From JAWXBM01 sp034440115 (GTDB taxonomy: Bacteria > Pseudomonadota > Gammaproteobacteria > Xanthomonadales > SZUA-36): a stretch of 64,000 nucleotides of DNA. Positions 43,600 to 52,297 of the stretch are shown piece by piece. The notes beneath the pieces are model-generated. The model did not search any database, was not told the DNA's origin, and was given only the letters and a program-made list of their open reading frames with translations. Location: assembly GCA_034440115.1 (NCBI GenBank), contig JAWXBM010000080.1, positions 1-64,000 of the forward strand, in the 5' to 3' direction. Made by a program: the position numbers and the translations under genes. Every line of letters begins with the position of its first letter. Positions within the stretch are counted from its first letter, which is position 1.

Positions 43600-44497
43600 T
43601 CTTCTTCGCGCGCGGATGCGCTCGGTCGTAGACCTTGGCCAGGTGCTGGAAGTCGAGGTGGGTATAAATCTGCGTGGTGGAAATATCGCTGTGGCCCAGC
43701 AATTCCTGCACCGCCCGCAAATCACCAGAAGACTCCAGCAAATGACTGGCAAAACTGTGCCGCAGCAAATGCGGATAGACGTTTTGCGGCAGGCCCTGCT
43801 TTTTGGCCCAGTACTTGACACGACTCTGAATGGCGCGCGGGGTCAGCCGTTGACCACTGCGACCGACAAACACCGTCACCACGTCAGTGCCGGCAAATTC
43901 GGCCCGCGCCTTGCGCCAGGCCAGCAATGCACTCAGTGCTTTGCCACCCACCGGCATCATGCGGGTTTTGTTGCCTTTGCCGCTGACGGTAAGCATGCCG
44001 CCATTGAGATCAAACTGATCCCAGTTCAATCCGGCCAACTCTGCCAGCCGCAAGCCGGAGGAATAGAACAACTCCATCATGGCCTTGTCGCGAATGGCGA
44101 TGGTGCTGTCACAGGGAAAATCCAGCAAATGCGCCATCGCATCGGTGTCCAGCGTGGCTGGCAGTTTTCGCCCGGATTTGGGTGCCCGCACTGCGGCGGC
44201 GGGATTGGCTTTGGCCTCGCCTTCGCGCAATAACCAGCCATAAAAACTGCGAATGGCGGAGAGCAGACGTTGCAGGGTCTTACCGCCCTGACCCTTGCGA
44301 TGCATGGCAGCGACAAAAGCGCGCACATCGTGTTCGGCAACTTTGGCGGGGTGAGCAATGGAACGCAAGTCCATGCCTTGTCTGAAGGAATTCAAGTCAC
44401 GCTGATAGGCCTTGATGGTCAGCGGTGACAGACCGCGTTCAACTTGCAAATATTTGAGAAATCGCTGGATCAGCTCATGCATGGCCATTCCTTGCAC
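43583..44497 (-). CDS. xerC: XerC tyrosine recombinase
   Basis: Protein of 304 residues that resolves chromosome dimers at dif together with XerD. N-terminal SAM-like core-binding domain (FLKYLQVERGLSPLTIKAYQRDL) and catalytic domain with Arg in SSGLRLAEL, Lys in SGKGNKTR, HLLRHSFASHLLE (His-x-x-Arg), LGHSDISTTQIYTH (His and the nucleophile Tyr). Start is ATG 44497, or one of two ATGs within six codons. Downstream of lptM-dapF-DUF484, the usual gammaproteobacterial order. Confidence 0.95.
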   Translation of the reverse strand: MQGMAMHELIQRFLKYLQVERGLSPLTIKAYQRDLNSFRQGMDLRSIAHPAKVAEHDVRAFVAAMHRKGQGGKTLQRLLSAIRSFYGWLLREGEAKANPAAAVRAPKSGRKLPATLDTDAMAHLLDFPCDSTIAIRDKAMMELFYSSGLRLAELAGLNWDQFDLNGGMLTVSGKGNKTRMMPVGGKALSALLAWRKARAEFAGTDVVTVFVGRSGQRLTPRAIQSRVKYWAKKQGLPQNVYPHLLRHSFASHLLESSGDLRAVQELLGHSDISTTQIYTHLDFQHLAKVYDRAHPRAKKIKTKD

Positions 44498-44529
44498 AGC
44501 GCTGTGCTCGAAAGGATCACAGGCTTTCC

Positions 44530-44581
44530 CTGAGTGCCATGGTCAGGTGCCATGGTCAAGCGCCATAGTTAAGCGCTGCGG
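44530..44581 (-). repeat. 13-bp tandem repeats between DUF484 gene and xerC
   Basis: Plus-strand units ctgagtgccatgg, tcaggtgccatgg, tcaagcgccatag and ttaagcgctgcgg. The last contains the DUF484 stop (TAA, 44569-44571). On the coding strand two units carry TGACCATGGC, i.e. a stop and an ATG two bases apart. Confidence 0.88.
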
Positions 44582-45273
44582 CGCTGCTCTTCGGGCTCGA
44601 CATTCGCCAGGCTGCTGGCGATAACGTCCGCCAGGAGATCAAGGAACAGGGTGCCCATGCCAGGATAGAAACGGCCAGGATCACTGCTGCCTATGGCCAG
44701 CATGCCATCCTGGCCACCCTGGCCAATGGGTACCAGTGCGGTTGATTTCACCCACTGAGCTGTTGCGTCGAACAGGATGGAAAGTTTACTTTCGTTCATG
44801 CGACCACAGGTTGTGTGATCCTGTGATAGCTGGTTGTGAAAGAGTTTTGCGGGTTCATCATTCCGATCCAACCATTGTGCCTGTTGGCCTGCCATGGCTG
44901 CCAAATCAGGATCAAACAGGAATACTTTCACCGAATCGGCTTTGAAGTCTTGTTTGAGGCTGTGTGTCAGGTGCTGGAAAAACTCTGCAGGTTGAGCAAT
45001 GGACAACAATTCCAGGGTCAACTGGTGCAAGCGCGACATCAACTGCTCGTTCTCAGAGGCTACATGCACCAACCGGTTCAACTGGCGACTCAGCTCAAAA
45101 TTCTGGCTGCGCAAATGCCTGACCTGGCGCTCTATCAAAGAAGAAGCTGCGCCACTGGCGTGTGGCAGGTTCAGTACATCCAGAACATCAGGGTAGTCTT
45201 TCAGAAAATCCGGGTTCTTGCGCAGAAATGCGGCAACAACATCGCTCAGGCTCGACTTGTTTTCACTCACCAT
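44569..45273 (-). CDS. DUF484 family protein
   Basis: Protein of 234 residues encoded between dapF and xerC, as in most gammaproteobacteria. N-terminal helix VVAAFLRKNPDFLKDYPDVL and a GAF-like C-terminal domain (about 80-225; LVPIGQGGQDGMLAIGSSDPGRFYPGMGTLFLDLLADV). The function is unknown; association with the dapF-xerC operon suggests a cell-cycle or wall-linked role. Confidence 0.9.
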   Translation of the reverse strand: MVSENKSSLSDVVAAFLRKNPDFLKDYPDVLDVLNLPHASGAASSLIERQVRHLRSQNFELSRQLNRLVHVASENEQLMSRLHQLTLELLSIAQPAEFFQHLTHSLKQDFKADSVKVFLFDPDLAAMAGQQAQWLDRNDEPAKLFHNQLSQDHTTCGRMNESKLSILFDATAQWVKSTALVPIGQGGQDGMLAIGSSDPGRFYPGMGTLFLDLLADVIASSLANVEPEEQRRSA

Positions 45274-45320
45274 TCTTGCTCTTTGTCATGTTGGTTATTT
45301 TCGCTTATGGCCAGTTTCTT

Positions 45321-45359
45321 GGTTAGAGTTCATGGCTAGGCTTCATGGTCAGGCTTCAT
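45321..45359 (-). repeat. 13-bp tandem repeats at the dapF/DUF484 junction
   Basis: Plus-strand units ggttagagttcat, ggctaggcttcat and ggtcaggcttcat. The dapF stop (TAG, 45336-45338) lies in the middle unit and the last residues of DapF (MKPDHEA) are coded by the repeats. Each unit has an ATG on the coding strand. Confidence 0.88.
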
Positions 45360-46238
45360 GTATAGCTTGCCACTGAACACATGGGTGGCTGGACCCTTCA
45401 TCCTGACACCTTCCCCGAATGCTGGCCACTTTATCACAAGAAGTCCGCCGGGTAGAAAAACCTGGACCACCTCATCCACACGTTGTGCTTTACGCAAGAT
45501 TGCCACGGCTGCACAGGCGCCCGAACCACAGGCCAAGGTTTCTCCCACGCCGCGCTCGAACACTCGCAGGCGAATATTGCCGCGATCCAGTATTTGCACA
45601 AAGCCAATATTGCAGCCCTCGGGAAAAACGCTGTGTTTGCCCAAAAAGCTGCCGATGGCTTCAACCTCTGCCTGATCTATATTTTCTACTTCCAGCAGGG
45701 CATGTGGGTTACCCATGGAGGCTGCACCAAAGCGCAAATTTCCAAACGGTGATTCCAACTCGTAGGAATTGTCATGACTGATCAAGTCAATGGGCACCTG
45801 CTTAGCCGCAAAGCGGGGCGCACCCATATCGAGTTCAAATTCACCATCTTTGCCGGGTGTTACCACGATGGGCCCGGCTGGGCTGTCCAGCGAAAATTGA
45901 GTATCGTTGGCACCGTTCATTTGCAGGTAGAGCGCGATGCAGCGGGCACCATTACCACACTGACCCGCCGGGCTGCCGTCGGTATTGCGAATCTCGTAGG
46001 CGGCCAGGCAATCAGGTCGGCTTGAACTGCGTACGATTAAAATCTGGTCGCAGCCTATGCCCAAACGCCGGTCGGCGATCAGGGCAGCCTGGCTGGCATC
46101 CAATTGTTGCTTTGAATCGCGCCAATCGAGCAGGACAAAATCATTGCCCGCTCCGTGCATTTTGTGAAACACCACTGGCTCTTGCCAGAGCTCCTGCCGA
46201 AGCTCCCGATGAGAGACAGGCAAACCCTCAGAGCTCAT
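45336..46238 (-). CDS. dapF: Diaminopimelate epimerase
   Basis: Protein of about 300 residues from ATG 46238, which overlaps the lptM stop by 11 bp; the open frame reaches 46424 but that part overlays lptM. DapF converts LL- to meso-diaminopimelate for lysine and peptidoglycan. Core start VVFHKMHGAGNDFVLLDW; the two catalytic Cys are in GQCGNGARC and ACGSGACAAV. The first 25 residues are longer than usual and include SHREL-RQEL-WQEP, coded by degenerate 12-bp repeats. The extreme C-terminus is coded by 13-bp repeats. Confidence 0.94.
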   Translation of the reverse strand: MSSEGLPVSHRELRQELWQEPVVFHKMHGAGNDFVLLDWRDSKQQLDASQAALIADRRLGIGCDQILIVRSSSRPDCLAAYEIRNTDGSPAGQCGNGARCIALYLQMNGANDTQFSLDSPAGPIVVTPGKDGEFELDMGAPRFAAKQVPIDLISHDNSYELESPFGNLRFGAASMGNPHALLEVENIDQAEVEAIGSFLGKHSVFPEGCNIGFVQILDRGNIRLRVFERGVGETLACGSGACAAVAILRKAQRVDEVVQVFLPGGLLVIKWPAFGEGVRMKGPATHVFSGKLYMKPDHEA

Positions 46239-46452
46239 CGTCCTGCTCGTTTTCAGAATTGCCATCCGGCAGATTATCTTCTTTGTCGAGCGCCGCTTCC
46301 ATTGTGTCTGGAGCATTTGCAGCCGGGCTGGTAACTGCCGGTGTGGCGGATTCATCCGGTAAGTACAACGGGCCGCGTTGGCCGCAGGCAGTGAGCAGGG
46401 CTGCCAGCACAAAAGTGCAGGCAAAGATTCGGTAACTGGTCATGTTGGTCAC
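46228..46452 (-). CDS. lptM: LptM-like small lipoprotein (YifL)
   Basis: Protein of 74 residues (or 71 from the second Met at 46443). Signal peptide IFACTFVLAALLTAC with lipobox and the signature CGQRGPLYLP right after the lipidated Cys, then an acidic tail ending EQDDEL. LptM helps LptD assembly in the outer membrane. Located directly upstream of dapF as usual. Divergent from the esterase gene. Confidence 0.93.
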   Translation of the reverse strand: MTNMTSYRIFACTFVLAALLTACGQRGPLYLPDESATPAVTSPAANAPDTMEAALDKEDNLPDGNSENEQDDEL

Positions 46453-46555
46453 GGCAGAATTTAGCGGATTTGGACTGTTACACTATACGCCATGAGTCGG
46501 GCTTAGGCAGCCCAAAGAAAAAGACCAAAGAAGTGTTGGGCAAAAGGAAACAGGA

Positions 46556-47233
46556 ATGCTTGAAACGGTAGAAGTCGAAACCGGCGCAGCTCCGACCCGT
46601 GCGGTGATCTGGTTGCACGGCCTGGGTGCCGATGGCCATGATTTTGAGCCGGTAGTGCCGCACTTGTTGTGGCCCGGCGCACCTGCTATCCGTTTCGTTT
46701 TTCCGCATGCCACGATACGCCCGGTTACGGTCAACGGCGGCATGAGCATGCGCGCCTGGTATGACATCGTTTCAATTGATGGCGACCGGGCGCACGATCA
46801 GGCGGCTATCAGGCAAAGCATGGCACAAACCCAAGAGTTGATTGCACATCAGGTTGAGCGGGGTATAGCAGCAGAGCGAATTATACTGGCCGGATTTTCC
46901 CAGGGCGGTGCCATCGCCATACAGGTCGCCCTCAGGCAGCAGCCTGCTTTGGCTGGTTTGATGGCGCTGTCTACCTATTTGTTGCTGGCGGATCAGTTGA
47001 AAAGCGATGCAAGCCTGGTTTCCAGCGTGCCGGCCAAGCTACCGGTCTTCATGGCTCACGGGCAAATGGACCCGGTGGTGCCTTATGCCATGGGCGAGAA
47101 CGCCGCCAGCGCGCTGCGAGAGTTGGGTTGTGAGGTCAGTTGGCACAGCTATCCCATCCAGCATTCCGTCAGTATGGATGAGATCAGGGATATCAGCGCC
47201 TGGTTGCAGAAATGTTTTGCGCAGGAAGCCTAG
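46556..47233 (+). CDS. Carboxylesterase/lysophospholipase (phospholipase/carboxylesterase family)
   Basis: Protein of 225 residues, alpha/beta hydrolase. VIWLHGLGADGHDFEPVVP (oxyanion), GFSQGGAIA with nucleophile Ser (about residue 117), Asp in HGQMDPVVPY (about 170) and a C-terminal catalytic His in the YPIQHSV block (about 203). This family (EstB/acyl-protein thioesterase-like) hydrolyses short esters and lysolipids. Divergent from lptM. Next gene algZ is 27 bp downstream. Confidence 0.9.
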   Translation: MLETVEVETGAAPTRAVIWLHGLGADGHDFEPVVPHLLWPGAPAIRFVFPHATIRPVTVNGGMSMRAWYDIVSIDGDRAHDQAAIRQSMAQTQELIAHQVERGIAAERIILAGFSQGGAIAIQVALRQQPALAGLMALSTYLLLADQLKSDASLVSSVPAKLPVFMAHGQMDPVVPYAMGENAASALRELGCEVSWHSYPIQHSVSMDEIRDISAWLQKCFAQEA

Positions 47234-47260
47234 CGGAAGCCGCGTAATGGAAATCACCTA

Positions 47261-48331
47261 GTGGACAATCGGCTGGAGCAAGAGCTTGAGCTGGATTCGC
47301 CGGGCGTTTATCCGCCCACCTTCTGCACCTGGCGCGTGCTGGTGGCCGTTATGGTGATCACCGAGTTGGCGGTATTTCTCATTGGCATAGGCAAGGATGA
47401 AATGCCGGGTTGGGGCTGGTTAAGCCTGGCCAGCCTGTACGCGCAATGGCTGGCCCTGTTCTGTATTTCCGGCCTGTGTATCAGCAGCGGCTGGATCAAC
47501 CGCATGTCAGCTTCAGGTGCTTGGACAGGCAGTTGGCTGATCGTGGTGTTGCTGACGGCAGCATTCAGTTACGGTGCCTGGCAGGCTTATCCTTTGTTGC
47601 GGCTGCAGAGTGAGTTGCCCAGCGCCCGCAGCTTCGTACTGGAAAGTGTCTTCGCTGTGGCCATTGTGGCAGCGGTTTTTTTGCGCTATTTATTGATACG
47701 GGCGCGCTGGCGCGCGGAATTAATGGCTCAGGCCGAGGCTCGTGTGCAGGCTTTGCAGGCGCGCATTCGCCCCCATTTCCTGTTCAACAGCCTCAATACC
47801 ATTGCCAGCCTGGTGCCGGTGGACCCCAAGAACGCCGAATCGGCTATCGAAGACCTGGCGGATATTTTCCGTGGCAGCATGCGCCGCGCTGATCAGCCCA
47901 TCAGCCTGGCGGACGAACTCAGCCTGGCGCGGCAGTACCTGGACATGGAGAAGCGCCGCCTCGGCGAGCGCTTGCAAATTGACTGGCGTGTGGCCGAGTT
48001 ACCGGCCAATGCGGCAATCTTGCCGCTGATGCTCCAGCCGCTGCTGGAGAATGCAGTGGGACATGGCATACAGGCAAACCCCGAAGGTGGCAAAATCAGC
48101 GTCTACGGCCGCTCGGAAGGTGATCAGGTGGTCATTACGATTGCTAATCCGGTTGCGCCCAAGGGTCATGTGGTGCCAGCGCATTTGATTGGGCACGGCA
48201 TGGCCATACCGAACATTCGCGACCGCTTGCGCCTGGCCTATGGTTCGCGCGCCGGCCTGGTTACCTATCATAATGATGAACAATTTTACGTAGTCATGAG
48301 CCTGCCCTATGTTGCGCATACTGATCGTTGA
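47261..48331 (+). CDS. algZ: AlgZ/FimS-type sensor histidine kinase (LytS family)
   Basis: Protein of 356 residues starting at GTG. N-terminal membrane domain with about four segments (residues 25-140), then a His_kinase domain: ARIRPHFLFNSLNTIASL (His about 172), LLENAVGHGIQANPEGG (N box) and a C-terminal GHGMAIPNIRDRL (G box). The algR-type regulator overlaps its 3' end by 23 bp. In Pseudomonas the pair controls alginate and type IV pili; here no alginate genes are in the window, so the regulon is unknown. Confidence 0.9.
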   Translation: MDNRLEQELELDSPGVYPPTFCTWRVLVAVMVITELAVFLIGIGKDEMPGWGWLSLASLYAQWLALFCISGLCISSGWINRMSASGAWTGSWLIVVLLTAAFSYGAWQAYPLLRLQSELPSARSFVLESVFAVAIVAAVFLRYLLIRARWRAELMAQAEARVQALQARIRPHFLFNSLNTIASLVPVDPKNAESAIEDLADIFRGSMRRADQPISLADELSLARQYLDMEKRRLGERLQIDWRVAELPANAAILPLMLQPLLENAVGHGIQANPEGGKISVYGRSEGDQVVITIANPVAPKGHVVPAHLIGHGMAIPNIRDRLRLAYGSRAGLVTYHNDEQFYVVMSLPYVAHTDR

Positions 48332-49022
48332 TGATGAAGCACCGGCGCGGGATCGCATGCGCCGCATGCTGTCCGAACTGCCCGACTTTGACGTGGTAGG
48401 CGAGGCCGGTTCGGGGCAGCAGGCCCTGCAGTCCATCGAGGAATTATTTCCCGATATCCTGCTATTGGATATATCCATGCCGGGCATGGATGGCATGACG
48501 CTGGCGCGCACACTGCAAAAAGGCGGCTTGCAGCCGGCTGTGATCTTTTGTACTGCCTACCAGAACCAGGCGTTGGAAGCGTTTGAAGCCGAAGCGGTGG
48601 ATTACCTGATCAAGCCGGTACGAGCGGAACGACTGGTGCAGGCATTGGAAAAAGCCCGGCGTTTTATCGGCGACCGCGCAGACCAGGCACCCAACGCCTA
48701 TCTCAAGTCAACGGTGGGTGGAAAAGTCCTGTTAACCCCAGTGCATCGGGTGATCTGTCTGCTGGCCGAGGACCGGTACACCACAGTGGTGCATGAGAAA
48801 GGCAAGACCGTTATTGACGACTCACTCACTGAATTGGAAGCGCGCTTTGATAAAGAGTTCTTTCGCATTCACCGCAATGCTTTGATCTCCACGCGCCATT
48901 TGCGTGGCCTGGAACGTGGCGATAATGGCTCTGTGGTTGCGGTGCTCAGTGGCACCGGGGAACGCCCCGAGGTCAGCCGTCGCAACGTGGCAGCATTGCG
49001 CAAATTGTTGGCAGAGCTTTAA
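48309..49022 (+). CDS. algR: AlgR-type response regulator with LytTR domain
   Basis: Protein of 237 residues: receiver domain with acidic pocket (IVDDE), phosphorylation Asp54 (LLLDISMPGMDG) and Lys in DYLIKPV, then a LytTR DNA-binding domain (about 135-235; FFRIHRNALISTRHLRGLER). Follows algZ with overlap and precedes hemC by 2 bp, the order of Pseudomonas-type genomes. It may also be transcribed into the heme genes. Confidence 0.92.
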   Translation: MLRILIVDDEAPARDRMRRMLSELPDFDVVGEAGSGQQALQSIEELFPDILLLDISMPGMDGMTLARTLQKGGLQPAVIFCTAYQNQALEAFEAEAVDYLIKPVRAERLVQALEKARRFIGDRADQAPNAYLKSTVGGKVLLTPVHRVICLLAEDRYTTVVHEKGKTVIDDSLTELEARFDKEFFRIHRNALISTRHLRGLERGDNGSVVAVLSGTGERPEVSRRNVAALRKLLAEL

Positions 49023-49024
49023 GT

Positions 49025-49948
49025 ATGTCCGAATCCGGAATTTTGAAAATCGCCACGCGCAAAAGTGCACTCGCGTTGTGGCAAGCCGAACATGTGGCCT
49101 CGCTGTTACGCCAGCAGCATTCGGGAATACAGGTAGAACTGTTACCGCTGGTTACCGAAGGCGATCGCATTCTGGATAAGCCGCTGGCCAGCATCGGCGG
49201 CAAAGGATTGTTCCTGAAAGAACTGGAGCGGGCGTTGCTGGATGGCGAAGCGGATCTGGCGGTGCATTCGATGAAAGATGTGCCGGGGGAAATGACCCCC
49301 GGCCTGCGCGTGGATATCGTGCTTGAGCGGGCTAATCCGTTCGATGCTTTGTTGTCGCGCGATGGCCAGCGCCTGGCTGAATTGCCCACTGGTGCGCGTA
49401 TCGGCAGCAGCAGCCTGCGGCGGCAGTGCCAATTACTGGCTGCACGCCCGGATCTGCGCGTGCTGGACCTGCGTGGCAACGTTGACACCCGTATCCGCAA
49501 ACTGCAGGCTGGTGAGTACGAAGCTATCATTCTGGCGTATGCCGGGCTGGAGCGCCTGGCAATGCACGGGTTGGTAACGGAAACCCTTGCAGCGCCTGCT
49601 TGGCTGCCGGCACCTACCCAGGGCACGATTGGTATCCAGTATCCTGAATCGGCTGAACAGACCCGGGAATTGTTATTGCCTTTGAACCATGCTGAAACCG
49701 CCTTGCGCACCCAGGCGGAACGTGGTGTTGCCCGTCGACTGCAGGGCAGTTGCCAGGTGCCGCTGGCGGTGTTTGCTGAGATCAGCGCAGGCCTGCTCAA
49801 CCTGCAGGCACTGGTGGGCGAGCCGGATGGAAGTCGTGTCCTGCGCGCTCAGCGACAGGGAGCGGTTGCCGATTTGCTCCAATTGGTAGAAGCCCTTGCC
49901 GATGATTTGTTGCAGCAAGGCGCAGATCAGATCATTGCCCGCGCCTGA
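49025..49948 (+). CDS. hemC: Hydroxymethylbilane synthase (porphobilinogen deaminase)
   Basis: Protein of 307 residues that joins four porphobilinogens to hydroxymethylbilane. IATRKSALALWQAEHV, GKGLFLKELE, AVHSMKDVP and GSSSLRRQCQLLA are the expected blocks, and the cofactor-bearing Cys is in QGSCQVPLAV (about residue 242). Its TGA stop lies in the 15-bp repeats leading into hemD. Confidence 0.97.
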   Translation: MSESGILKIATRKSALALWQAEHVASLLRQQHSGIQVELLPLVTEGDRILDKPLASIGGKGLFLKELERALLDGEADLAVHSMKDVPGEMTPGLRVDIVLERANPFDALLSRDGQRLAELPTGARIGSSSLRRQCQLLAARPDLRVLDLRGNVDTRIRKLQAGEYEAIILAYAGLERLAMHGLVTETLAAPAWLPAPTQGTIGIQYPESAEQTRELLLPLNHAETALRTQAERGVARRLQGSCQVPLAVFAEISAGLLNLQALVGEPDGSRVLRAQRQGAVADLLQLVEALADDLLQQGADQIIARA

Positions 49949-50004
49949 AATGCCCGTGTCTGCAATGTCTGAGTCTGAAATACTCGGGCCTGAAATACCC
50001 ATTG
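49945..50004 (+). repeat. 15-bp tandem repeats spanning the hemC stop and hemD start
   Basis: Units ctgaaatgcccgtgt, ctgcaatgtctgagt, ctgaaatactcgggc and ctgaaatacccattg. The first holds both the hemC TGA (49946-49948) and the hemD ATG (49950); the second has another ATG (M6) in the same frame. They code for the non-conserved N-terminus of HemD. Confidence 0.85.
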
Positions 50005-50813
50005 ATTGCCTGCTGATCACTCGGCCGCGGGCTGAAGCCGAAGAGTTGGCTGAACGGCTTAACGATCTGGATCTGAATATTGTCATTCAGCCAGCTCATG
50101 AATTTGCCGCAGTTGCGTTAAGCGGCAACGTTCTCGGTGCATTCCAACAGGCGCTGAGTGACGGACTGAGTGACGGACTGAGTGACGGACTGAGTGACGG
50201 ACTGAGCGCTGAACTGAGCGCCGTACCGGCGCCTTTATTGATCTTTACCAGCACCCGCGCAGTGCATTTTGCATTGCAGCAACTGACGCGAGAGCAATTG
50301 ACAGCTTGCCAGCTGGCAGCCATAGGGCCGGCCACGACTGCGGCATTGCAGCAAGCAGGGTTGGATGCAGTCATTCAGCCACATGATGGCTATACCTCGG
50401 AAGATTTGTTGCGCAAATTCGATCAAGCCTCAATCCAGCCGCGGCAAGCTTGGGTGGTGGCTGCTGAAGGTGGGCGAGCAGCGTTGCTGCGCGGTTTGCA
50501 GCAACGGGGTGTAGTTGCCGGAAGAATGTTGGTCTATGAGAGACGCCCAGCGGCCATTGCGAAGGCAACAGCACGTCAACTGGAACAAAGTTCACAGGTT
50601 TTGTCGGTCTGGACCAGTGCCGATGCCATGCAGCAACTGGCCAACGGTTTGTCTGCCAACGCCTGGCAGCGCGTGTGCGCGGGTCAATGGCTGGTAATAT
50701 CCCAACGGCTGGCTGATATCGCGCCAGATACCGCTGCTTCTGTGCATGTGTCATCTGGTCCAGGTAACGCCGATTTGGCTGTCTCGATTCGGCAACTTTG
50801 TCAGAATAAATAA
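49950..50813 (+). CDS. hemD: Uroporphyrinogen-III synthase
   Basis: Protein of 287 residues from ATG 49950 (ATG 49965 also in frame; the frame is open further upstream within hemC). It closes hydroxymethylbilane to uroporphyrinogen III. The fold is poorly conserved; recognisable parts are LLITRPRAEAEELAERL, LLIFTSTRAVHFALQQL, AAIGPATTAALQQAG and VYERRPA. An insert of 12-bp repeats gives LSDG-LSDG-LSDG-LSDG (about residues 69-84) in a surface loop. Position between hemC and hemX confirms identity. Confidence 0.9.
   Translation: MPVSAMSESEILGPEIPIDCLLITRPRAEAEELAERLNDLDLNIVIQPAHEFAAVALSGNVLGAFQQALSDGLSDGLSDGLSDGLSAELSAVPAPLLIFTSTRAVHFALQQLTREQLTACQLAAIGPATTAALQQAGLDAVIQPHDGYTSEDLLRKFDQASIQPRQAWVVAAEGGRAALLRGLQQRGVVAGRMLVYERRPAAIAKATARQLEQSSQVLSVWTSADAMQQLANGLSANAWQRVCAGQWLVISQRLADIAPDTAASVHVSSGPGNADLAVSIRQLCQNK
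50154..50225 (+). repeat. In-frame 12-bp tandem repeats within hemD
   Basis: ctgagtgacgga occurs four times in perfect tandem (50154-50201), followed by two changed units (ctgagcgctgaa, ctgagcgccgta), coding LSDG repeats then LSAELSAV. Confidence 0.97.
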
Positions 50814-50923
50814 GCCAGCCAGAAAAAGGAAAATCGGTCCGGGAGTGCAGAGTGGTCCGGTTTTGTTTAGCATTCGGCCCATCGCGCCAGAATCGCCAGC
50901 GTTTTTTCAGAGGTAAACAGATA

Positions 50924-52297
50924 GTGAATACTGACGAAATTGAACAGAAACCTGCCGGGTCTGTGGCTGCAGACCAATCGGACCACCGTATAACCGACGA
51001 GGCTATAGAAAAAGTGCTGGCTGATCCATCACCCGCCAAGCGAAGCGGCGCAGGCCTGTCTGCGCTGGCCCTTCTGCTCGCTACGCTGGCACTGGCAATA
51101 TCTGCGGCTGGCTGGATGTGGTGGCAAAGTGAGCAGGCACAGCAGCAGCAAACGGCCCTGTGGCAAACGCAACAGGAGTATTACCAGGATGAGTTGAAGC
51201 GACTGGAATCCTCGGTAGCCGCTTTGAAAGATTCATCCAGTCAACAGTCATCGGCACTGACAGTTGATCTGCAACAACGCTTGCAGACGCTGGAAAGCAG
51301 GCAGTCTGCTGACGAGGATTTCCGCTCCGAAACCTTAGCCTGGAGCCGGGCGGCTCAGGCTGCACTGGAAGACTCGCAATCCCGCCTCAGCGCCATGGAT
51401 GACAAGCTGCGCAACCTCTCCGCCCGCAGCGCACAAAGCACTACCGAACTGGAGCTGGAAGAGATCGATTATTTGCTGCGCATGGCGCAGGAGCGGCTGG
51501 AGTTGTTTGGCGATACGCGCAGTGCTGATCGTGCGCTGCAACTGGCCGATCAACAGGTTGTGGCGTTTGCTAACCCCATGTTCATCGCTTTGCGGCGGGA
51601 GATTGCTGCAGCGCGTCAGGCGCTGGCTGCAGCCGATGTGCCCGACATGATTGCGCTGGGGGCGGAATTTGACAAGCTGCAGGACGGCCTGCCCAATCTG
51701 GCGTTCGGTAGCTCGAAAGCTGAATCCAGCCCGGTCGATGAAAGTGTTGCCGCCGAGTTGCCCTGGTGGCAGCGCTTGAAAAATGCCCTGAGCGGACTGG
51801 TTACCGTGCGCCGGTTGAATGATGCCGAATGGGCCATGCCGGTTTTGGCAGATCAGTTGGCTCTGCGCCAGCGCGCCTGGTTACAGGTCGAACAGGCCCG
51901 CCTGGCGGCATTGAGCCGCGAGCAGGACCTCTATCAAGAGGCTTTGGCGCAGACACAGACTACCATCGGTCGCTGGTTTGCTGCGGATGACCCTGAGGTC
52001 AAACTGAGTTTAAGCAGCCTGCAGTCTTTGCAGCAGCGCAATGTTGATCCGCCCATGCCGAATATTTCCGGGCCATGGAATACTTTGCGCAGTATTCGTG
52101 CTGCGGGTTTGCCAGTTGCCCCTCAGGCCGCACCTCAGGCCGCAGCAAAAGAGGACTCTGAGCCTGCAACTGAAGTGCCAGCCACTGAAAGTGCGCCGAT
52201 GGAATCCGCCGAACCCGAACCGGATAGCCAGCAGGATGATCCAGCAGGCATTGTAATCCCTGCGGACCGTGAGAATTCTGCGGAAAGCGGCCAATGA
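50924..52297 (+). CDS. hemX: HemX, heme-operon membrane protein
   Basis: Protein of about 457 residues from GTG 50924, preceded by AGAGG; the open frame extends to 50852. One transmembrane segment (SALALLLATLALAISAAGWMW, about residues 44-64) anchors a long coiled-coil periplasmic or cytoplasmic part (QQQQTALWQTQQEYYQDELK…), with the typical HemX core QLALRQRAWLQVEQARLAAL. The C-terminal tail is Pro/Ala/Glu-rich and holds a perfect 12-bp duplication (52121-52144, PQAA-PQAA). Its exact function is unsettled; it accompanies hemCD and hemY. Confidence 0.9.
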   Translation: MNTDEIEQKPAGSVAADQSDHRITDEAIEKVLADPSPAKRSGAGLSALALLLATLALAISAAGWMWWQSEQAQQQQTALWQTQQEYYQDELKRLESSVAALKDSSSQQSSALTVDLQQRLQTLESRQSADEDFRSETLAWSRAAQAALEDSQSRLSAMDDKLRNLSARSAQSTTELELEEIDYLLRMAQERLELFGDTRSADRALQLADQQVVAFANPMFIALRREIAAARQALAAADVPDMIALGAEFDKLQDGLPNLAFGSSKAESSPVDESVAAELPWWQRLKNALSGLVTVRRLNDAEWAMPVLADQLALRQRAWLQVEQARLAALSREQDLYQEALAQTQTTIGRWFAADDPEVKLSLSSLQSLQQRNVDPPMPNISGPWNTLRSIRAAGLPVAPQAAPQAAAKEDSEPATEVPATESAPMESAEPEPDSQQDDPAGIVIPADRENSAESGQ

